Origin: Mycobacterium sp. D16Q14
Lineage (GTDB): Bacteria > Actinomycetota > Actinomycetes > Mycobacteriales > Mycobacteriaceae
Direction: 5' to 3'
Assembly: GCA_002013415.1 (NCBI GenBank)
Contig: MAEX01000008.1
Location: 186,001-250,000 of the forward strand
Length of the DNA stretch: 64,000 bases
Shown: positions 1 through 9,195 of the stretch, piece after piece
How positions within the stretch are numbered: the first letter of the stretch is position 1
Layout of the letters: each line of letters starts with the position of its first letter
Made by a program: the position numbers and the translations under genes
The notes under the pieces: model-generated
Database searches by the model: none
What the model saw: only the letters and a program-made list of their open reading frames with translations
What the model was told of the DNA's origin: nothing

Positions 1-617
1 ATGGTCGCGTCACCGCGTTTCTGGAGAAGACCGAAGATCCGCCCACCGATCAGATCAACGCCGGGTGTTACGTGTTCCGGCGTGAACTGATCGAGCGGAT
101 TCCCTCCGGTCGGCCGGTCTCGGTTGAGCGAGAGGTCTTTCCGGGACTGCTGAGCAGTGGCGCCAAGGTGTGCGGATTCGTGGACACCAGCTATTGGCGC
201 GATATGGGAACTCCCGAGGATTTCGTGCGCGGCTCGGCCGACCTGGTCCGCGGCATCGCGCCGTCACCGGCGATCCCCGAACATCCGGGTGAGGCGCTGG
301 TGCACGATGGCGCATCGGTGGCGCCGGGCGCGTTGGTGATCGGTGGCACCGTGGTGGGCCGGGGAGCCGAAATCGGCCCGGGGGCAAGGCTTGACGGTGC
401 GGTGATCTTCGACGGTGCGCGCATCGAAGCGGGCGCAGTGGTGGAACGCTCCATCATTGGGTTCGGTGCGCGCATCGGTCCGCGTGCACTGGTGCGCGAC
501 GGCGTGATCGGTGACGGTGCCGACATCGGCGCGCGGTGCGAGCTGCTGCGCGGCGCCCGGGTGTGGCCCGGAATCACCATTCCCGACGGCGGCATCAGGT
601 ACTCCTCGGACGTCTAA
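1..617 (+). CDS. manC: Mannose-1-phosphate guanylyltransferase, C-terminal part (cut by window start)
   Basis: Makes GDP-mannose from mannose-1-phosphate and GTP, the donor for mannosylated lipids and lipoglycans. The reading frame is open from base 3 and the true start lies upstream of the window. About 204 residues are visible: the end of the nucleotidyltransferase domain (EKTEDPPTDQINAGCYVF), then a left-handed beta-helix of hexapeptide repeats rich in G-A/V-x-I (roughly DGASVAPGALVIGG onward to GVIGDGADIG). The repeat tail is usual for actinobacterial NDP-sugar pyrophosphorylases. manB and manA lie nearby on the same strand, which supports the mannose assignment. A glucose-1-phosphate thymidylyltransferase paralogue cannot be excluded from the C-terminus alone, but the position beside fbiB/fbiA matches the tuberculosis mannose enzyme (Rv3264c). 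Confidence 0.85.
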   Translation, partial: GRVTAFLEKTEDPPTDQINAGCYVFRRELIERIPSGRPVSVEREVFPGLLSSGAKVCGFVDTSYWRDMGTPEDFVRGSADLVRGIAPSPAIPEHPGEALVHDGASVAPGALVIGGTVVGRGAEIGPGARLDGAVIFDGARIEAGAVVERSIIGFGARIGPRALVRDGVIGDGADIGARCELLRGARVWPGITIPDGGIRYSSDV

Positions 618-650
618 GCGCCCGGCCGCAGGTCGGCGTCGGATGGCGCG

Positions 651-672
651 TATTCGGCCGAGGATCCGAATA
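651..672. terminator. Possible bidirectional terminator hairpin
   Basis: A 7-bp perfect stem, TATTCGG (651-657) with CCGAATA (666-672), sits between the convergent manC and NUDIX genes. There is no U-tract, which is common for mycobacterial terminators, so function is inferred from position and pairing only. Confidence 0.4.
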
Positions 673-717
673 TGCCCGAGGGGTTGGCGTGACTTTCGCG
701 AAGCTCCCGTCGCGCTC

Positions 718-1260
718 TCAGCGCAGGCGTGCCCGCGCCCGTTGGGCCAATACGACGACCGAGTGGTCTTCATCCGGAATCTGGTCGATGGGCCACCAGC
801 GCAGGTCGAGTGATTCGTCACTGACGGTGATCTGTGCGCCTTCGGGTGCATGCGCCAAGAACTGAAGGTCGAGATGGCGCGTCGGCACACCCAGCGAGCA
901 CGTGATCGGATGTACGTGTATTCCAAGAAGATTCGGTGCCAGAGTGAGATTCGCGATCCCGGACTCCTCGGTGGCCTCGCGCAGGGCGGCGTCCCGGATC
1001 GTGGAGTCTTCCTCTTCGCAGTGGCCGCCCAGCTGCAGCCACTTACCGACGCGAGGATGCAGGGTCAGGAGCGCCTGCGATCCGTCGTGATTGACCACCA
1101 GCGCCGAGGCGGTGATATGGCCGGCGGCACTGCGGCGGCGGCAGGCGTCCGGGTTGGCGTCGAGGAACGCCAGCACGGAATGCCGGAGGCTGTCCTGCTC
1201 CGCATCGGGCGCCTCCCACAAGGAGAGCAGCTCGACGGCAGACTCGCGCAGTCCGGTCAC
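718..1260 (-). CDS. NUDIX hydrolase
   Basis: A 180-residue NUDIX-family pyrophosphohydrolase; the substrate is unknown. The Nudix helix is visible as GGHCEEED followed by [12 protein letters not shown], with the catalytic R-E and E-E-x-G intact. The spacing from the GGH to the REATEESG is one residue longer than the classical box. The GTG start at 1260 is chosen because it overlaps the fbiB stop codon as GTGA, the usual translational coupling; a longer frame reaching 1365 would run deep into fbiB. It is the last gene of an fbiA-fbiB-NUDIX operon, so a house-cleaning role near F420 or GTP-derived intermediates is possible, but this is inference from context. Confidence 0.85.
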   Translation of the reverse strand: MTGLRESAVELLSLWEAPDAEQDSLRHSVLAFLDANPDACRRRSAAGHITASALVVNHDGSQALLTLHPRVGKWLQLGGHCEEEDSTIRDAALREATEESGIANLTLAPNLLGIHVHPITCSLGVPTRHLDLQFLAHAPEGAQITVSDESLDLRWWPIDQIPDEDHSVVVLAQRARARLR

Positions 1261-2633
1261 AGCTCCACCAGCATCTGGCCGGCCGGCAGGGGAGTGCGTG
1301 GTGTCAATCCCTCGTCGGGGTAACCGTGGGGATACCCAATAGCGATGGCGCCCATCGGTTCCCATGAGGTGTCCAAGACGAGCTGCCTGCGTACTACGTC
1401 TCCCGCGAAGATGGTGGACCCGATCCAGCAGCTCCCCACGCCCCGGGCGGCCAATGCCACCAGGAGTGCCTGCACCGCGGCACCGACCGCAACGGTGAAC
1501 ATGGTGCGTTCCGCCGCATTCCTGCGCTCGTCGGGATAGTCATGTGCACCGTCGGGTACCAGGAATGGAATCACGACCTGCGGCGCGTCATAGAGGATCT
1601 GTCCGCGTGCCACCCGCTTCTCCACGGACTCGGGGGTGCGGCCGTCCCCACTCAGGTCGACGGCCCACGCATCCTTCATGGCGTCCAGCAGTGCACGTCG
1701 TTTCGCCGGATCCCGCACCCACACGAATCGCACCGGGTGGGTGTGATGCGGCGCAGGCGCAGTTAGTGCTTCGCCGATGGCCTCGCGTAGCAGGTCGGGA
1801 TCGACCGCGATGTCGGCGAATTGCCGGATGGAGCGGCGCACCAGCACCGCATCGCGGCGTCCCTGCTCCAAGGCCTCTGCGGTGCCGAGCCAGAACAGGT
1901 CGTCCGGGCCCGAGCGCCGGAGATCGCGGGCTGCGCTGCCGTCATCGGACACCGACAGGCCGCGCACCACCGCGACGGGCACGTCGGTGAGCTTGCCCTT
2001 GACAAGGTCGGCGGCAGCGGCGATTTCATCGACGATGGCCACCTCGGTCACCTGAAGCTCGTTACCGTGCTTATCTTTTGCACCGGCGTAGCCGTAGAGG
2101 ACGGAGATGCCGGAAGAGCCGATGGCCGCATCGGTCTGGCCGTTGCGCCAGGCCCGGCCCATGGTGTCGGTGATCACCACAGCTACGTTCACACCCAGTC
2201 GGCGCGACAGTGCGGCCCGCACCGCCGTCGCGCTGGCATCGGGGTCAACGGGAAGCAGCACGAGTTCAGCAGTATCAACATTGGATGCGTCGATTCCAGC
2301 CGCGGCCTGCACGATGCCAATGGTGTTCTCGGTGATCAGCGTCTTGCCCTTGCGGGCCAGCACGCGGACCGATTCGGAGTCGATCAATTTGCGCCGTAAG
2401 GCGTCTCGAGCCTCGGGGTCGGTGGGCGCGGCGACGATTCGGCCCTCGGCCTTGGAGATGATCTTGCTAGTGATCACGATCACATCGCCGTCGCGGACCC
2501 ACGGCGCTGACTCGGCGATGGCCCCGGCGACGTCGTCACCAGGGCGGAATTCCGGCAGGCCCGGAACGGGTAATATCTCTACCGGAGCCGCTGAACCATG
2601 TTCCGGTGCAGGGGAATCCGCAGTTAAGGTCAT
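1257..2633 (-). CDS. fbiB: Coenzyme F420:L-glutamate ligase, two-domain FbiB
   Basis: Adds the poly-gamma-glutamate tail to F420 and, through its second domain, reduces the dehydro precursor using FMN. At 458 aa it matches the long mycobacterial form. Residues 1 to about 245 are the CofE-like gamma-glutamyl ligase ([19 protein letters not shown] near the start, [19 protein letters not shown] in the middle). Residues from about 250 to the end are a nitroreductase-fold domain ([10 protein letters not shown], later [12 protein letters not shown]). The start codon overlaps the fbiA stop as ATGA, showing translational coupling. The order fbiA-fbiB is that of Rv3261-Rv3262. Confidence 0.95.
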   Translation of the reverse strand: MTLTADSPAPEHGSAAPVEILPVPGLPEFRPGDDVAGAIAESAPWVRDGDVIVITSKIISKAEGRIVAAPTDPEARDALRRKLIDSESVRVLARKGKTLITENTIGIVQAAAGIDASNVDTAELVLLPVDPDASATAVRAALSRRLGVNVAVVITDTMGRAWRNGQTDAAIGSSGISVLYGYAGAKDKHGNELQVTEVAIVDEIAAAADLVKGKLTDVPVAVVRGLSVSDDGSAARDLRRSGPDDLFWLGTAEALEQGRRDAVLVRRSIRQFADIAVDPDLLREAIGEALTAPAPHHTHPVRFVWVRDPAKRRALLDAMKDAWAVDLSGDGRTPESVEKRVARGQILYDAPQVVIPFLVPDGAHDYPDERRNAAERTMFTVAVGAAVQALLVALAARGVGSCWIGSTIFAGDVVRRQLVLDTSWEPMGAIAIGYPHGYPDEGLTPRTPLPAGQMLVEL

Positions 2634-3598
2634 AGGGTAACTCCGGCCAGGTCAAGTCCCGCACGCACCATTGCCGCCGTCGCGTCCGGGTTGGTCATGA
2701 GCAGCGGAACTGACCGTACCTGAACTCCCGCAATGTGAGCGGCGTCACCCTCGCCGACGAGCCAGCCATCCAGGATGCCGGTCTGTGAACGGGCGCCGAA
2801 GTGTTCCCCGACACCTTGCGAGCTCACCTCGACACCGATCACGCGCAAACATTCATCGGCCATTCCGCGGAGCGGCTTGCCGGACACGATCGGGGAGTAC
2901 CCGATGACCGGAGCGGGGGTTGTGCGGAGCGCTCCGCGAACTCCGCCGACCGCCAGAACCGCCCCGATGCTCACCACCGGATTGGACGGAGCCAGCAAGA
3001 CGACATCGGCTTCGCCAATGGCCTCGGCAACACCCGGCCCAGCCTTTGCTTCGTCCGCGCCGACGAACGCGAAGCTGTGCGTGGGAACCTGCGCGCGGTG
3101 TTGTACCCACCACTGTTGAAAGTGGATGGCACGCTGCTGTCCGTCGGCGGGGTCGGTGATCACCACATGGGTCTCGCAGCGGTCATCGCTGGCGGGTAAC
3201 AGCCGGACTCCGGGCTGCCATCGATTGCATAACGCTTCGGTGACCGCTGATAGCGGGTAACCGGCTCGCAGCATTTGACTGCGTATCAGGTGAGTGGCCA
3301 GGTCCCTGTCGCCGAGCGAGAACCAGTCGGGCTGGGCGCCGTAGGCCGCTAGCTCCTCCATGGCGTTCCAGGTCTCGACGCGGTGTCCCCAGCCCCGCTC
3401 CGGGTCGACCCCTCCGCCCAGGGTGTACATGCAGGTGTCCAGGTCAGGGCAGATCCTGACGCCATGCATCCAGGCGTCGTCGCCAATGTTCACGATGGCG
3501 CTTATCTGATGCTTGCTGGAGTCTGATCCGAGCAAGCGCTGGACGCCGAGCAGGAAGCGCGCTCCGCCGACGCCGCCGACGAGGACGGTGAGTTTCAC
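2630..3598 (-). CDS. fbiA: 2-phospho-L-lactate transferase / FO (enol)pyruvyl transferase FbiA
   Basis: Transfers the phospholactyl or phosphoenolpyruvyl moiety onto FO to build the F420 core. The protein has 322 residues and opens with the nucleotide-binding motif [32 protein letters not shown] follows, then SFAFVG and [18 protein letters not shown] motifs of the CofD family. I place the start at GTG 3598 (V-K-L-T-V-L), which gives the family's normal N-terminus. A frame reaching 3727 adds 43 residues without family resemblance. A TAGTCT box lies 8 nt before this GTG, which fits a leaderless transcript. It is the first gene of the F420 operon with fbiB and the NUDIX gene. Confidence 0.94.
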   Translation of the reverse strand: MKLTVLVGGVGGARFLLGVQRLLGSDSSKHQISAIVNIGDDAWMHGVRICPDLDTCMYTLGGGVDPERGWGHRVETWNAMEELAAYGAQPDWFSLGDRDLATHLIRSQMLRAGYPLSAVTEALCNRWQPGVRLLPASDDRCETHVVITDPADGQQRAIHFQQWWVQHRAQVPTHSFAFVGADEAKAGPGVAEAIGEADVVLLAPSNPVVSIGAVLAVGGVRGALRTTPAPVIGYSPIVSGKPLRGMADECLRVIGVEVSSQGVGEHFGARSQTGILDGWLVGEGDAAHIAGVQVRSVPLLMTNPDATAAMVRAGLDLAGVTL

Positions 3599-3606
3599 GC
3601 TGACCC

Positions 3607-3612
3607 AGACTA
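3607..3612 (-). promoter_or_regulatory. -10 box of leaderless fbiA transcript
   Basis: TAGTCT on the minus strand, 8 nt before the GTG at 3598. The TANNNT pattern and spacing predict that transcription starts at or next to the start codon; no Shine-Dalgarno sequence is visible. Confidence 0.5.
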
Positions 3613-3695
3613 GTGCGCCGGCAATGATGCGACACGCCACGAGGGCGCCACGCCGATTTTGTCGGTCGCAGATGGTATGAATTTTCGTCCTTCGC

Positions 3696-3724
3696 TTGAC
3701 CCCGGCAGCGAACACGTGTGTAAT
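3696..3724 (+). promoter_or_regulatory. Housekeeping-type promoter of whiB2
   Basis: TTGACC (3696-3701), a 17-bp spacer and TGTAAT (3719-3724) form a near-consensus SigA promoter. Transcription would start near 3731, leaving a 5' leader of about 155 nt before whiB2. The -10 lies inside the inverted repeat GTGTG-TAAT-CACAC (3716-3729), which could also be a regulator site. Confidence 0.6.
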
Positions 3725-3885
3725 CACACCAGTGTCATTCCTCGGGCTGGGTTTGGAAGTTACAGGCGCAGACCGAGATTCGATCAGATGTTCGAATGGA
3801 AATGGCCGAGAAACGACGATGTGGCACGAAACCGGGCATTACGAGCTGTATTGGGATGCAAGAGGAACAGTGAGGAGGCGGGACG

Positions 3886-4242
3886 ATGCTGTTCGGGCGC
3901 AATGAATTTGGCGTACACGACGAGCTGAGTTCCGGCGTTGGCACGGGTGCGACGGGCTTGCCGCCCGCACGTCCGCATCTGACGTTGGTGCAGAACGATT
4001 TTGATGCACTGATCGGTGTAGCTGACGATCAGTGGCAAGAGAAGGCGCTGTGCGCACAGACCGATCCCGAGGCGTTCTTCCCTGAGAAGGGTGGGTCGAC
4101 TCGCGAGGCCAAGCGCATCTGCCAGGGCTGCGAGGTCAAGGACGAGTGCCTTGAGTCCGCGCTGGCCAACGACGAGCGGTTCGGCATCTGGGGTGGGCTG
4201 TCCGAGCGTGAGCGCCGTCGCCTGAAGCGGGGCATCATCTAG
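3886..4242 (+). CDS. whiB2: WhiB2 (WhmD) iron-sulphur transcription factor
   Basis: Wbl-family regulator needed for septation and division in mycobacteria (family knowledge). The 118-residue protein carries the four cluster-binding cysteines Cys56, Cys79, Cys82 and Cys88, the G-[IV]-W-G-G turn at 100-104 (GIWGG) and a basic C-terminal tail (RERRRLKRG) that contacts DNA. A strong SD, GAGGAGG, precedes the ATG. The N-terminal 45 residues are variable and low in recognised motifs. It is divergent from fbiA, with 287 bp between the two starts containing the promoter above. Confidence 0.95.
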   Translation: MLFGRNEFGVHDELSSGVGTGATGLPPARPHLTLVQNDFDALIGVADDQWQEKALCAQTDPEAFFPEKGGSTREAKRICQGCEVKDECLESALANDERFGIWGGLSERERRRLKRGII

Positions 4243-4263
4243 CTCCATGTTCGACTGGGCGGG

Positions 4264-4764
4264 TTAATCGCCCTCGTCGGTGATGGATGGGTCGATCACC
4301 GACGGCTCCACCCCCAAGTGGGTGGCAACCTGCGCGACCAGTAGATCGTGCAGGAGATCCGACAAATCTCCAGATTTCTTCGCGCGCAATTCGATCGGCT
4401 TGCGGAACAGGACAATTCGCGCCCGGGTGGTGTTACCCCGGGTGTCCACACCGGCGGGAATCAGCCTTGCCAGCGGAATCGGTCCGTCCGCGATGACCTC
4501 CGGCGGCCACTGCACAGACTCGGGATCCTTGGGCTGGATGCGTGGAATCTCATCGACCGCGACATCCAGACCTTCCAATCGTGACTGCCACGCCCGTTCG
4601 ATCGGCTCGTAGGCCTCCAGGACCGCCATATCGAAACGCTCGGCGCGTGAGCGCCAGCCGGGAACGGTCGGCGGTAGGAGGGGGCCGCGGAAATCGCGCC
4701 CCCTTCGAGAGCCCTGCGAGCTCGACCCGCTAGCCGAGCCGCCGCGCCGTCCGTCACGTGACAT
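4264..4764 (-). CDS. Zincin-like metallopeptidase family protein with degenerate active site
   Basis: A 166-residue protein matching the Rv3259 family by position and sequence (AYEPIERAW, VDEIPRIQP, ARIVLFRKPIELRA). Members of the wider family carry an HExxH motif in the last 35 residues. Here that stretch (about 137-151) reads LLHDLLVAQVATHLGV: one histidine and a later H-L-G survive, but the glutamate is absent, so proteolytic activity is doubtful. The N-terminal 30 residues are Ser/Gly/Arg-rich and probably disordered. A TACCAT box 7 nt before the ATG suggests a leaderless mRNA. Confidence 0.75.
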   Translation of the reverse strand: MSRDGRRGGSASGSSSQGSRRGRDFRGPLLPPTVPGWRSRAERFDMAVLEAYEPIERAWQSRLEGLDVAVDEIPRIQPKDPESVQWPPEVIADGPIPLARLIPAGVDTRGNTTRARIVLFRKPIELRAKKSGDLSDLLHDLLVAQVATHLGVEPSVIDPSITDEGD

Positions 4765-4771
4765 ACGAGAA

Positions 4772-4777
4772 ATGGTA
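4772..4777 (-). promoter_or_regulatory. -10 box of leaderless transcript (zincin-like gene)
   Basis: TACCAT on the minus strand, 7 nt before the ATG at 4764; no SD is present in the gap. Confidence 0.45.
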
Positions 4778-4902
4778 ACGGTGTGGCTGCTGTGGCTGAC
4801 GAATCACAACGAGCCGGTCACCCCGGGGTCTCTGCCCGATCACCGGAGGGTCTCGGTCGGTTCACAGCGCGTGTCTGCGGGTCGGAACGTGTTTGCGCAC
4901 GC

Positions 4903-4908
4903 TAGCCT
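4903..4908 (+). promoter_or_regulatory. -10 box of leaderless transcript (DUF3499 gene)
   Basis: TAGCCT, 8 nt before the GTG at 4917. The box and spacing match those of fbiA and tmk in this window and argue for the 4917 start over the TTG at 4893. Confidence 0.5.
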
Positions 4909-4916
4909 CAACGTTT

Positions 4917-5327
4917 GTGAGAGCCCCCCGTCGTTGCTGTCGGCCCGGGTGCCCGAGTCCCGCCGTGGCGACGTTGACGTTCGTCTACGCGGATTCGACG
5001 GCCGTGGTCGGGCCGCTGGCCACGTCCAGCGAGCCGCATTCGTGGGATCTGTGCGCGCAGCACGCGAGCCGGATCACCGCGCCCCGTGGGTGGGAGCTCG
5101 TCCGGTACAACGGCCCCTTGCCGTCGAATCCCGAGGATGACGACCTGGTTGCCCTGGCCGACGCGGTGCGGGAACCTGCCGGTGTCCGGGTGGCCGCTGC
5201 TGGATTCAGCGAGCCGGCACTCGATATGGGGTCGCCCGCCACCTCGGCTGCCCCCAGGCCCGTGCATCCGGCTCCGGTCGGGCGGCGCCGTGGACACCTG
5301 CGCGTTCTGCCTGATCCAGCCGAGTGA
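4917..5327 (+). CDS. DUF3499 family protein (Rv3258c-like)
   Basis: A 136-residue actinobacterial protein of unknown function. The N-terminus RRCCRPGCPSPAVATLTFVY and the later WDLCAQHASRITAPRGW give a CC-x3-C and C-x2-H arrangement that looks like a small metal-binding site. The C-terminal third (from about residue 85) is Ala/Pro-rich and poorly conserved. GTG 4917 is preferred because it matches the family N-terminus and has a leaderless -10 box before it. It precedes manB, separated by 144 bp with its own promoter-like box, so co-transcription with manB is uncertain. Confidence 0.8.
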   Translation: MRAPRRCCRPGCPSPAVATLTFVYADSTAVVGPLATSSEPHSWDLCAQHASRITAPRGWELVRYNGPLPSNPEDDDLVALADAVREPAGVRVAAAGFSEPALDMGSPATSAAPRPVHPAPVGRRRGHLRVLPDPAE

Positions 5328-5409
5328 TTCTGATCAGGTAGTTTCGGCTCGGCCCGATGACATTCTGTAGCCTCTCGCCGGACGTTCACGTTGGATACTC
5401 GCCGACCAC

Positions 5410-5415
5410 TAGGCT
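5410..5415 (+). promoter_or_regulatory. -10 box of manB promoter
   Basis: TAGGCT, 56 nt before the manB ATG. Unlike the leaderless genes it leaves a leader of about 50 nt, which carries the SD AGGAG 7 nt before the start. Confidence 0.4.
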
Positions 5416-5471
5416 GGCCAGCGACACCTAACGTCCCCCTCTCTCGATAGATCAATAGGAGCACTCTCGTC

Positions 5472-6872
5472 ATGGCCCGGTCCGCCGACGCTGTCCACGC
5501 AGTCATCAAGGCGTACGACGTTCGTGGCCTCCTGGGCGAGCAGCTCGACGAGTCCTTTGTCTTCGACGTGGGTTCCTCGTTCGCGCGGCTGGTCAAGGCC
5601 GAGCGGGTGGACGTTGGTACACCGCTGCGGATCGTGGTGGGTCGCGACATGCGGGACTCGTCGCCCGGTCTGGCGCAGGCATTCACCGAGGGTGCTACCG
5701 CACAGGGTGTCGACGTCGTGCTGATCGGTCTGGCATCCACCGACCAGCTGTATTTCGCTTCGGGGTTGTTGGACTGCCCGGGGGCCATGTTCACCGCCAG
5801 TCACAATCCGGCCGCTTACAACGGAATCAAGCTGTGCCGCGCGGGTGCCAAGCCCGTGGGCAAGGACACCGGCCTGTCCATCATTAGTGCTGAGCTGATC
5901 AACGGCGTGCCGGTGCATGATGGTCCAGCGGGCAGCGTCTCCGAGCGCGATGTCCTCGCCGAGTACGGCGATTTCCTGCGGTCACTGGTTCAGTTGAGCG
6001 GAGTGCGCCCGCTTCGGGTGGCAGTGGATGCGGGAAACGGGATGGCCGGGCACACGACCCCGGCGGTGTTGGGTCCGATTGCGTCGATCGCGCTCGCGCC
6101 GTTGTACTTCGAGTTGGACGGTAATTTTCCCAACCACGAAGCCAATCCGCTCGATCCCGAGAACCTGCGTGATCTACAGGCCTTCGTCCTTTCCGAAGGA
6201 GCCGACATCGGGCTGGCCTTCGATGGCGACGCGGATCGGTGCTTTGTGGTCGATGAGCGTGGGCGGGCCGTATCTCCCTCTGCGGTAACTGCTTTAGTGG
6301 CGCGCCGAGAGCTGGAGCGGGAAATCGGTGGCACCGTCATCCACAACCTGATCACCTCGCGTGCCGTCCCCGAGCTCGTCGTCGAGCACGGGGGAACGCC
6401 AGTGCGGTCCCGGGTGGGTCACTCGTTTATCAAGGCGTTGATGGCCGAGACGGGGGCAATCTTCGGCGGTGAGCACTCCGCGCACTACTACTTCCGCGAC
6501 TTCTGGGGAGCCGATTCCGGCATGCTGGCGGCGCTGCACGTGCTGGCGGCTCTGGGTGAGCAGGACCGGCCGCTGTCGGATCTCATGTCTGATTACGAGC
6601 GGTACGCGTCCTCCGGCGAGATCAACTTCCGCGTTTCCAATGCCAAGGCATGTATTGATGAGGTACTGAAGTCATTTGGCACACAAATAGTTTCGATCGA
6701 CCACCTCGATGGGGTCACTGTCGACATCGGCACCGGGACGTGGTTCAACCTGCGCACCTCGAATACCGAGCCATTGCTGCGTCTCAATGTGGAGGCGCGC
6801 ACCGATGAAGATGTGGCGGCCGTGGTCGCACGCGTCACCGAGTTGGTTGACCGCACCGAGGCCGCGACCTGA
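5472..6872 (+). CDS. manB: Phosphomannomutase / phosphoglucomutase
   Basis: Interconverts mannose-6-phosphate and mannose-1-phosphate between the ManA and ManC steps. The 466-residue alpha-D-phosphohexomutase has all four functional loops: phosphoserine loop TASHNPAAYNG with Ser110, metal loop DGDADR at 251-256, sugar-binding loop GEHSAH at 333-338 and phosphate-binding loop RTSNTEP at 428-434. An SD (AGGAG) precedes the ATG. The stop overlaps the next ATG by one base (TGATG), so manB, the TobH-like gene and manA are read as one operon. Because related enzymes act on both sugars, glucose activity is possible. Confidence 0.95.
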   Translation: MARSADAVHAVIKAYDVRGLLGEQLDESFVFDVGSSFARLVKAERVDVGTPLRIVVGRDMRDSSPGLAQAFTEGATAQGVDVVLIGLASTDQLYFASGLLDCPGAMFTASHNPAAYNGIKLCRAGAKPVGKDTGLSIISAELINGVPVHDGPAGSVSERDVLAEYGDFLRSLVQLSGVRPLRVAVDAGNGMAGHTTPAVLGPIASIALAPLYFELDGNFPNHEANPLDPENLRDLQAFVLSEGADIGLAFDGDADRCFVVDERGRAVSPSAVTALVARRELEREIGGTVIHNLITSRAVPELVVEHGGTPVRSRVGHSFIKALMAETGAIFGGEHSAHYYFRDFWGADSGMLAALHVLAALGEQDRPLSDLMSDYERYASSGEINFRVSNAKACIDEVLKSFGTQIVSIDHLDGVTVDIGTGTWFNLRTSNTEPLLRLNVEARTDEDVAAVVARVTELVDRTEAAT

Positions 6873-7939
6873 TGAACGTCACCATCGATCTGGACGACGC
6901 CGAAGCGCTGTTGGCGGCGGATCGCGATGGCTCGCTACAAGCCGCGTCGATGGCCGGCTCTCAGGTGCGTGCGGTCGGCACGGCCATTGCCGAGGGCGCC
7001 CTGGAGCCCCTTCAATCCGAAGACCGGTCGCGCGCGGTTGTCTGGGTCGCGGGTCGCGGCGCCGCCGCCACGGCCGGAGCGGTTCTGGCTGGGGCGCTGT
7101 CGGACACGGTGAGCCTTCCGTTCGTGACTGCCACTCGGGCCCCGGCATGGGTGGGCCCGCTCGATGTCGTGGTCGTCGCCGGCGACGATGCCGGTGACCC
7201 GGCCCTCAGCGCTGCGGTGTCGGTGGGCACGCGCCGCGGCGCCCGGGTAGTCATCGCCGCCCCCGATGAGGGCCCTTTGGCATATTCCGGTGCGGGGCGG
7301 GCGATTTCGCTGGCACCCCGTTTGCGGGTCCCGGACACTTTCAGCCTTGCCCACAATCTCGCCGTCGGCGCGGCCGTGCTAGGAGCGCTCGATAAGGCCA
7401 TCGCGCCTGACGTCATGACCATCGCCGACGAGGTGGATGGTGAGGTATCCCGGAACACTGTGGGTCGGGAGGTCTTCACCAACGCCGCCAAGGTGATTGC
7501 CACGCGCTTGACCGGTGGTCCGGTGGTGTTCTGCGGAGATCGGTCGGTCACCGTGGCGCTCGCTCAACACGCGGCGGCGACGCTGCTGAGGCTGACGCAG
7601 CGCACCGCGACCGCGTGCGGTCTCCCGCAGGCGTTGGCCGCGATGCGGGACACGTTGTCGGGTAGGAGCTCTGGTGAGAGCTCGCTGTTTCATGATGAGT
7701 TCATCGATGGTCCTCGCAGTGGTGGTAGACCGCGGATCCTTGCCCTGGCGACCGATAGTGACTTCCAATCGGTCGCCTCGAGGATCGACGGTATCGAGGA
7801 GACCGAGCTGGTGAGCACCACCGACCTGGGCGACGTGGGGGCGCGGCCGTCGGAGCTCGCGCAGTTGATGATGCTCGCGACGAGGCTCGAAATGGCCTCG
7901 GTGTACGCCCGGCTTGGCGGGGGGAGATCCGGGCTGTGA
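6872..7939 (+). CDS. TobH / SIS-domain-like protein (Rv3256c-like)
   Basis: A 355-residue protein with two Rossmann-like sugar-isomerase (SIS) type halves: GRGAAATAGAVLAGAL in the first and TGGPVVFCGDRSVTVALAQH in the second. It resembles the phosphoglucose/phosphomannose isomerase-like proteins annotated as TobH, but I see no clear catalytic signature. It is translationally coupled on both sides (TGATG with manB, GTGA with manA), and the same trio occurs in M. tuberculosis. A role binding or isomerising hexose phosphates in mannose supply is therefore likely, though inferred. Confidence 0.8.
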   Translation: MNVTIDLDDAEALLAADRDGSLQAASMAGSQVRAVGTAIAEGALEPLQSEDRSRAVVWVAGRGAAATAGAVLAGALSDTVSLPFVTATRAPAWVGPLDVVVVAGDDAGDPALSAAVSVGTRRGARVVIAAPDEGPLAYSGAGRAISLAPRLRVPDTFSLAHNLAVGAAVLGALDKAIAPDVMTIADEVDGEVSRNTVGREVFTNAAKVIATRLTGGPVVFCGDRSVTVALAQHAAATLLRLTQRTATACGLPQALAAMRDTLSGRSSGESSLFHDEFIDGPRSGGRPRILALATDSDFQSVASRIDGIEETELVSTTDLGDVGARPSELAQLMMLATRLEMASVYARLGGGRSGL

Positions 7940-9153
7940 AGCTGCTCAGGGGGGCGATCCGGACGTACGCCTGGGGTTCGCGGACGGCGATCGCCGAGTT
8001 CACCGGGCGCCCCACGCCTACTCCGCATCCGGAAGCCGAGCTGTGGTTGGGTGCGCACCCGGCCGATCCCGCCTACCTGGAAACCGGCAGTGGCGCACAG
8101 TCATTGCTTGATGTGGTGGCGGCGGATCCGGCAGGTCAGTTGGGGCCGGCGTCGGTGGCGGAGTTCGGTGATCAGCTGCCGTTCCTGCTCAAGGTGCTGG
8201 CGGCCGACGAGCCGCTGTCCTTGCAGGCTCACCCCAGTGCGCAGCAGGCGGCCGACGGGTACGCCCGCGAAGAGGCCGTGGGGATGCCGCTCAACTCTCC
8301 GGTGCGCAATTATCGCGATCGCAATCACAAGCCGGAACTGGTTGTGGCGCTGGACCGTTTCGAGGCGCTGGCCGGCTTCCGCGATCCCGGCGATACCGTC
8401 GAACTCTTTCGCGCTTTGGATGTCGATGCGCTGACACCGTATGTGAATCTGCTCGCCGGTCAATCTGATGCGGACGGGCTGCGGGCCCTGTTCACCACCT
8501 GGATAACCCTGCCGCAGCCGAGCCTGGATGTGCTGGTGCCGGCGGTGCTCGACGGCGCGGTGCGCTACTTGTCCTCCGGGCATGAGCGTTTCGTCGGCGA
8601 GGCGCGCACCCTCTTAGAGTTGGGTGAGCGGTATCCCGCCGATGCGGGAGTGCTCGCCTCGCTGTTGTTGAACCGGCTCACCCTGGAACCGGGGGAGGGG
8701 ATCTACCTGCCTGCCGGAAACCTGCACGCGTACCTGCGCGGCCTGGCGGTCGAGATCATGGCCAACTCCGATAACGTGCTGCGGGGCGGGCTTACCCCCA
8801 AGCACGTCGACGTACCCGAATTGCTTCGGGTGCTGGATTTTTCACCCGCCGCCGAGAAACACCTGCACGTCGAGACGGTGACCGACGGCGCCCAGACCCG
8901 GTATCTCACGCCCGCCAAGGAATTCGCGCTGTCGCGTTTCGATTTGGTGGATGGCGAGCGCATACCGGTAGGGATCAAAGGGCCACGGATACTGCTGTGC
9001 ACTCAGGGCAGCGTGCGGTTGGACGGTTCGGGGCCGGACCTCGCGGTGCATGCGGGCCAGTCGGTATGGGTGCCGGCTGACGGTGGAAGCGTCACGCTGG
9101 TCGGGCAGTCCGATGCGCGAGTGTTCATGGCAACAGTCGACGTGGACGCATAG
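7936..9153 (+). CDS. manA: Mannose-6-phosphate isomerase, class I
   Basis: Converts fructose-6-phosphate to mannose-6-phosphate, the entry step for GDP-mannose. The 405-residue type I PMI has the zinc ligands Gln97 and His99 (SLQAHPS), Glu134 (RNHKPE) and His264 (LPAGNLHAYL). These match the classical Q-H-E-H set. GTG 7936 overlaps the upstream stop as GTGA. With manB and the manC fragment it completes the mannose activation pathway inside this window. Confidence 0.95.
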   Translation: MKLLRGAIRTYAWGSRTAIAEFTGRPTPTPHPEAELWLGAHPADPAYLETGSGAQSLLDVVAADPAGQLGPASVAEFGDQLPFLLKVLAADEPLSLQAHPSAQQAADGYAREEAVGMPLNSPVRNYRDRNHKPELVVALDRFEALAGFRDPGDTVELFRALDVDALTPYVNLLAGQSDADGLRALFTTWITLPQPSLDVLVPAVLDGAVRYLSSGHERFVGEARTLLELGERYPADAGVLASLLLNRLTLEPGEGIYLPAGNLHAYLRGLAVEIMANSDNVLRGGLTPKHVDVPELLRVLDFSPAAEKHLHVETVTDGAQTRYLTPAKEFALSRFDLVDGERIPVGIKGPRILLCTQGSVRLDGSGPDLAVHAGQSVWVPADGGSVTLVGQSDARVFMATVDVDA

Positions 9154-9195
9154 CGATTCACAGGGCAAGGCGCGAAGGGAACAGAAGGAGAGTCG

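Noticed and set aside
3716..3729. GTGTG-TAAT-CACAC as a CRP site before whiB2
   Set aside because: Spacing between half-sites is four rather than eight bases, so it does not fit CRP; noted only as an inverted repeat over the -10.
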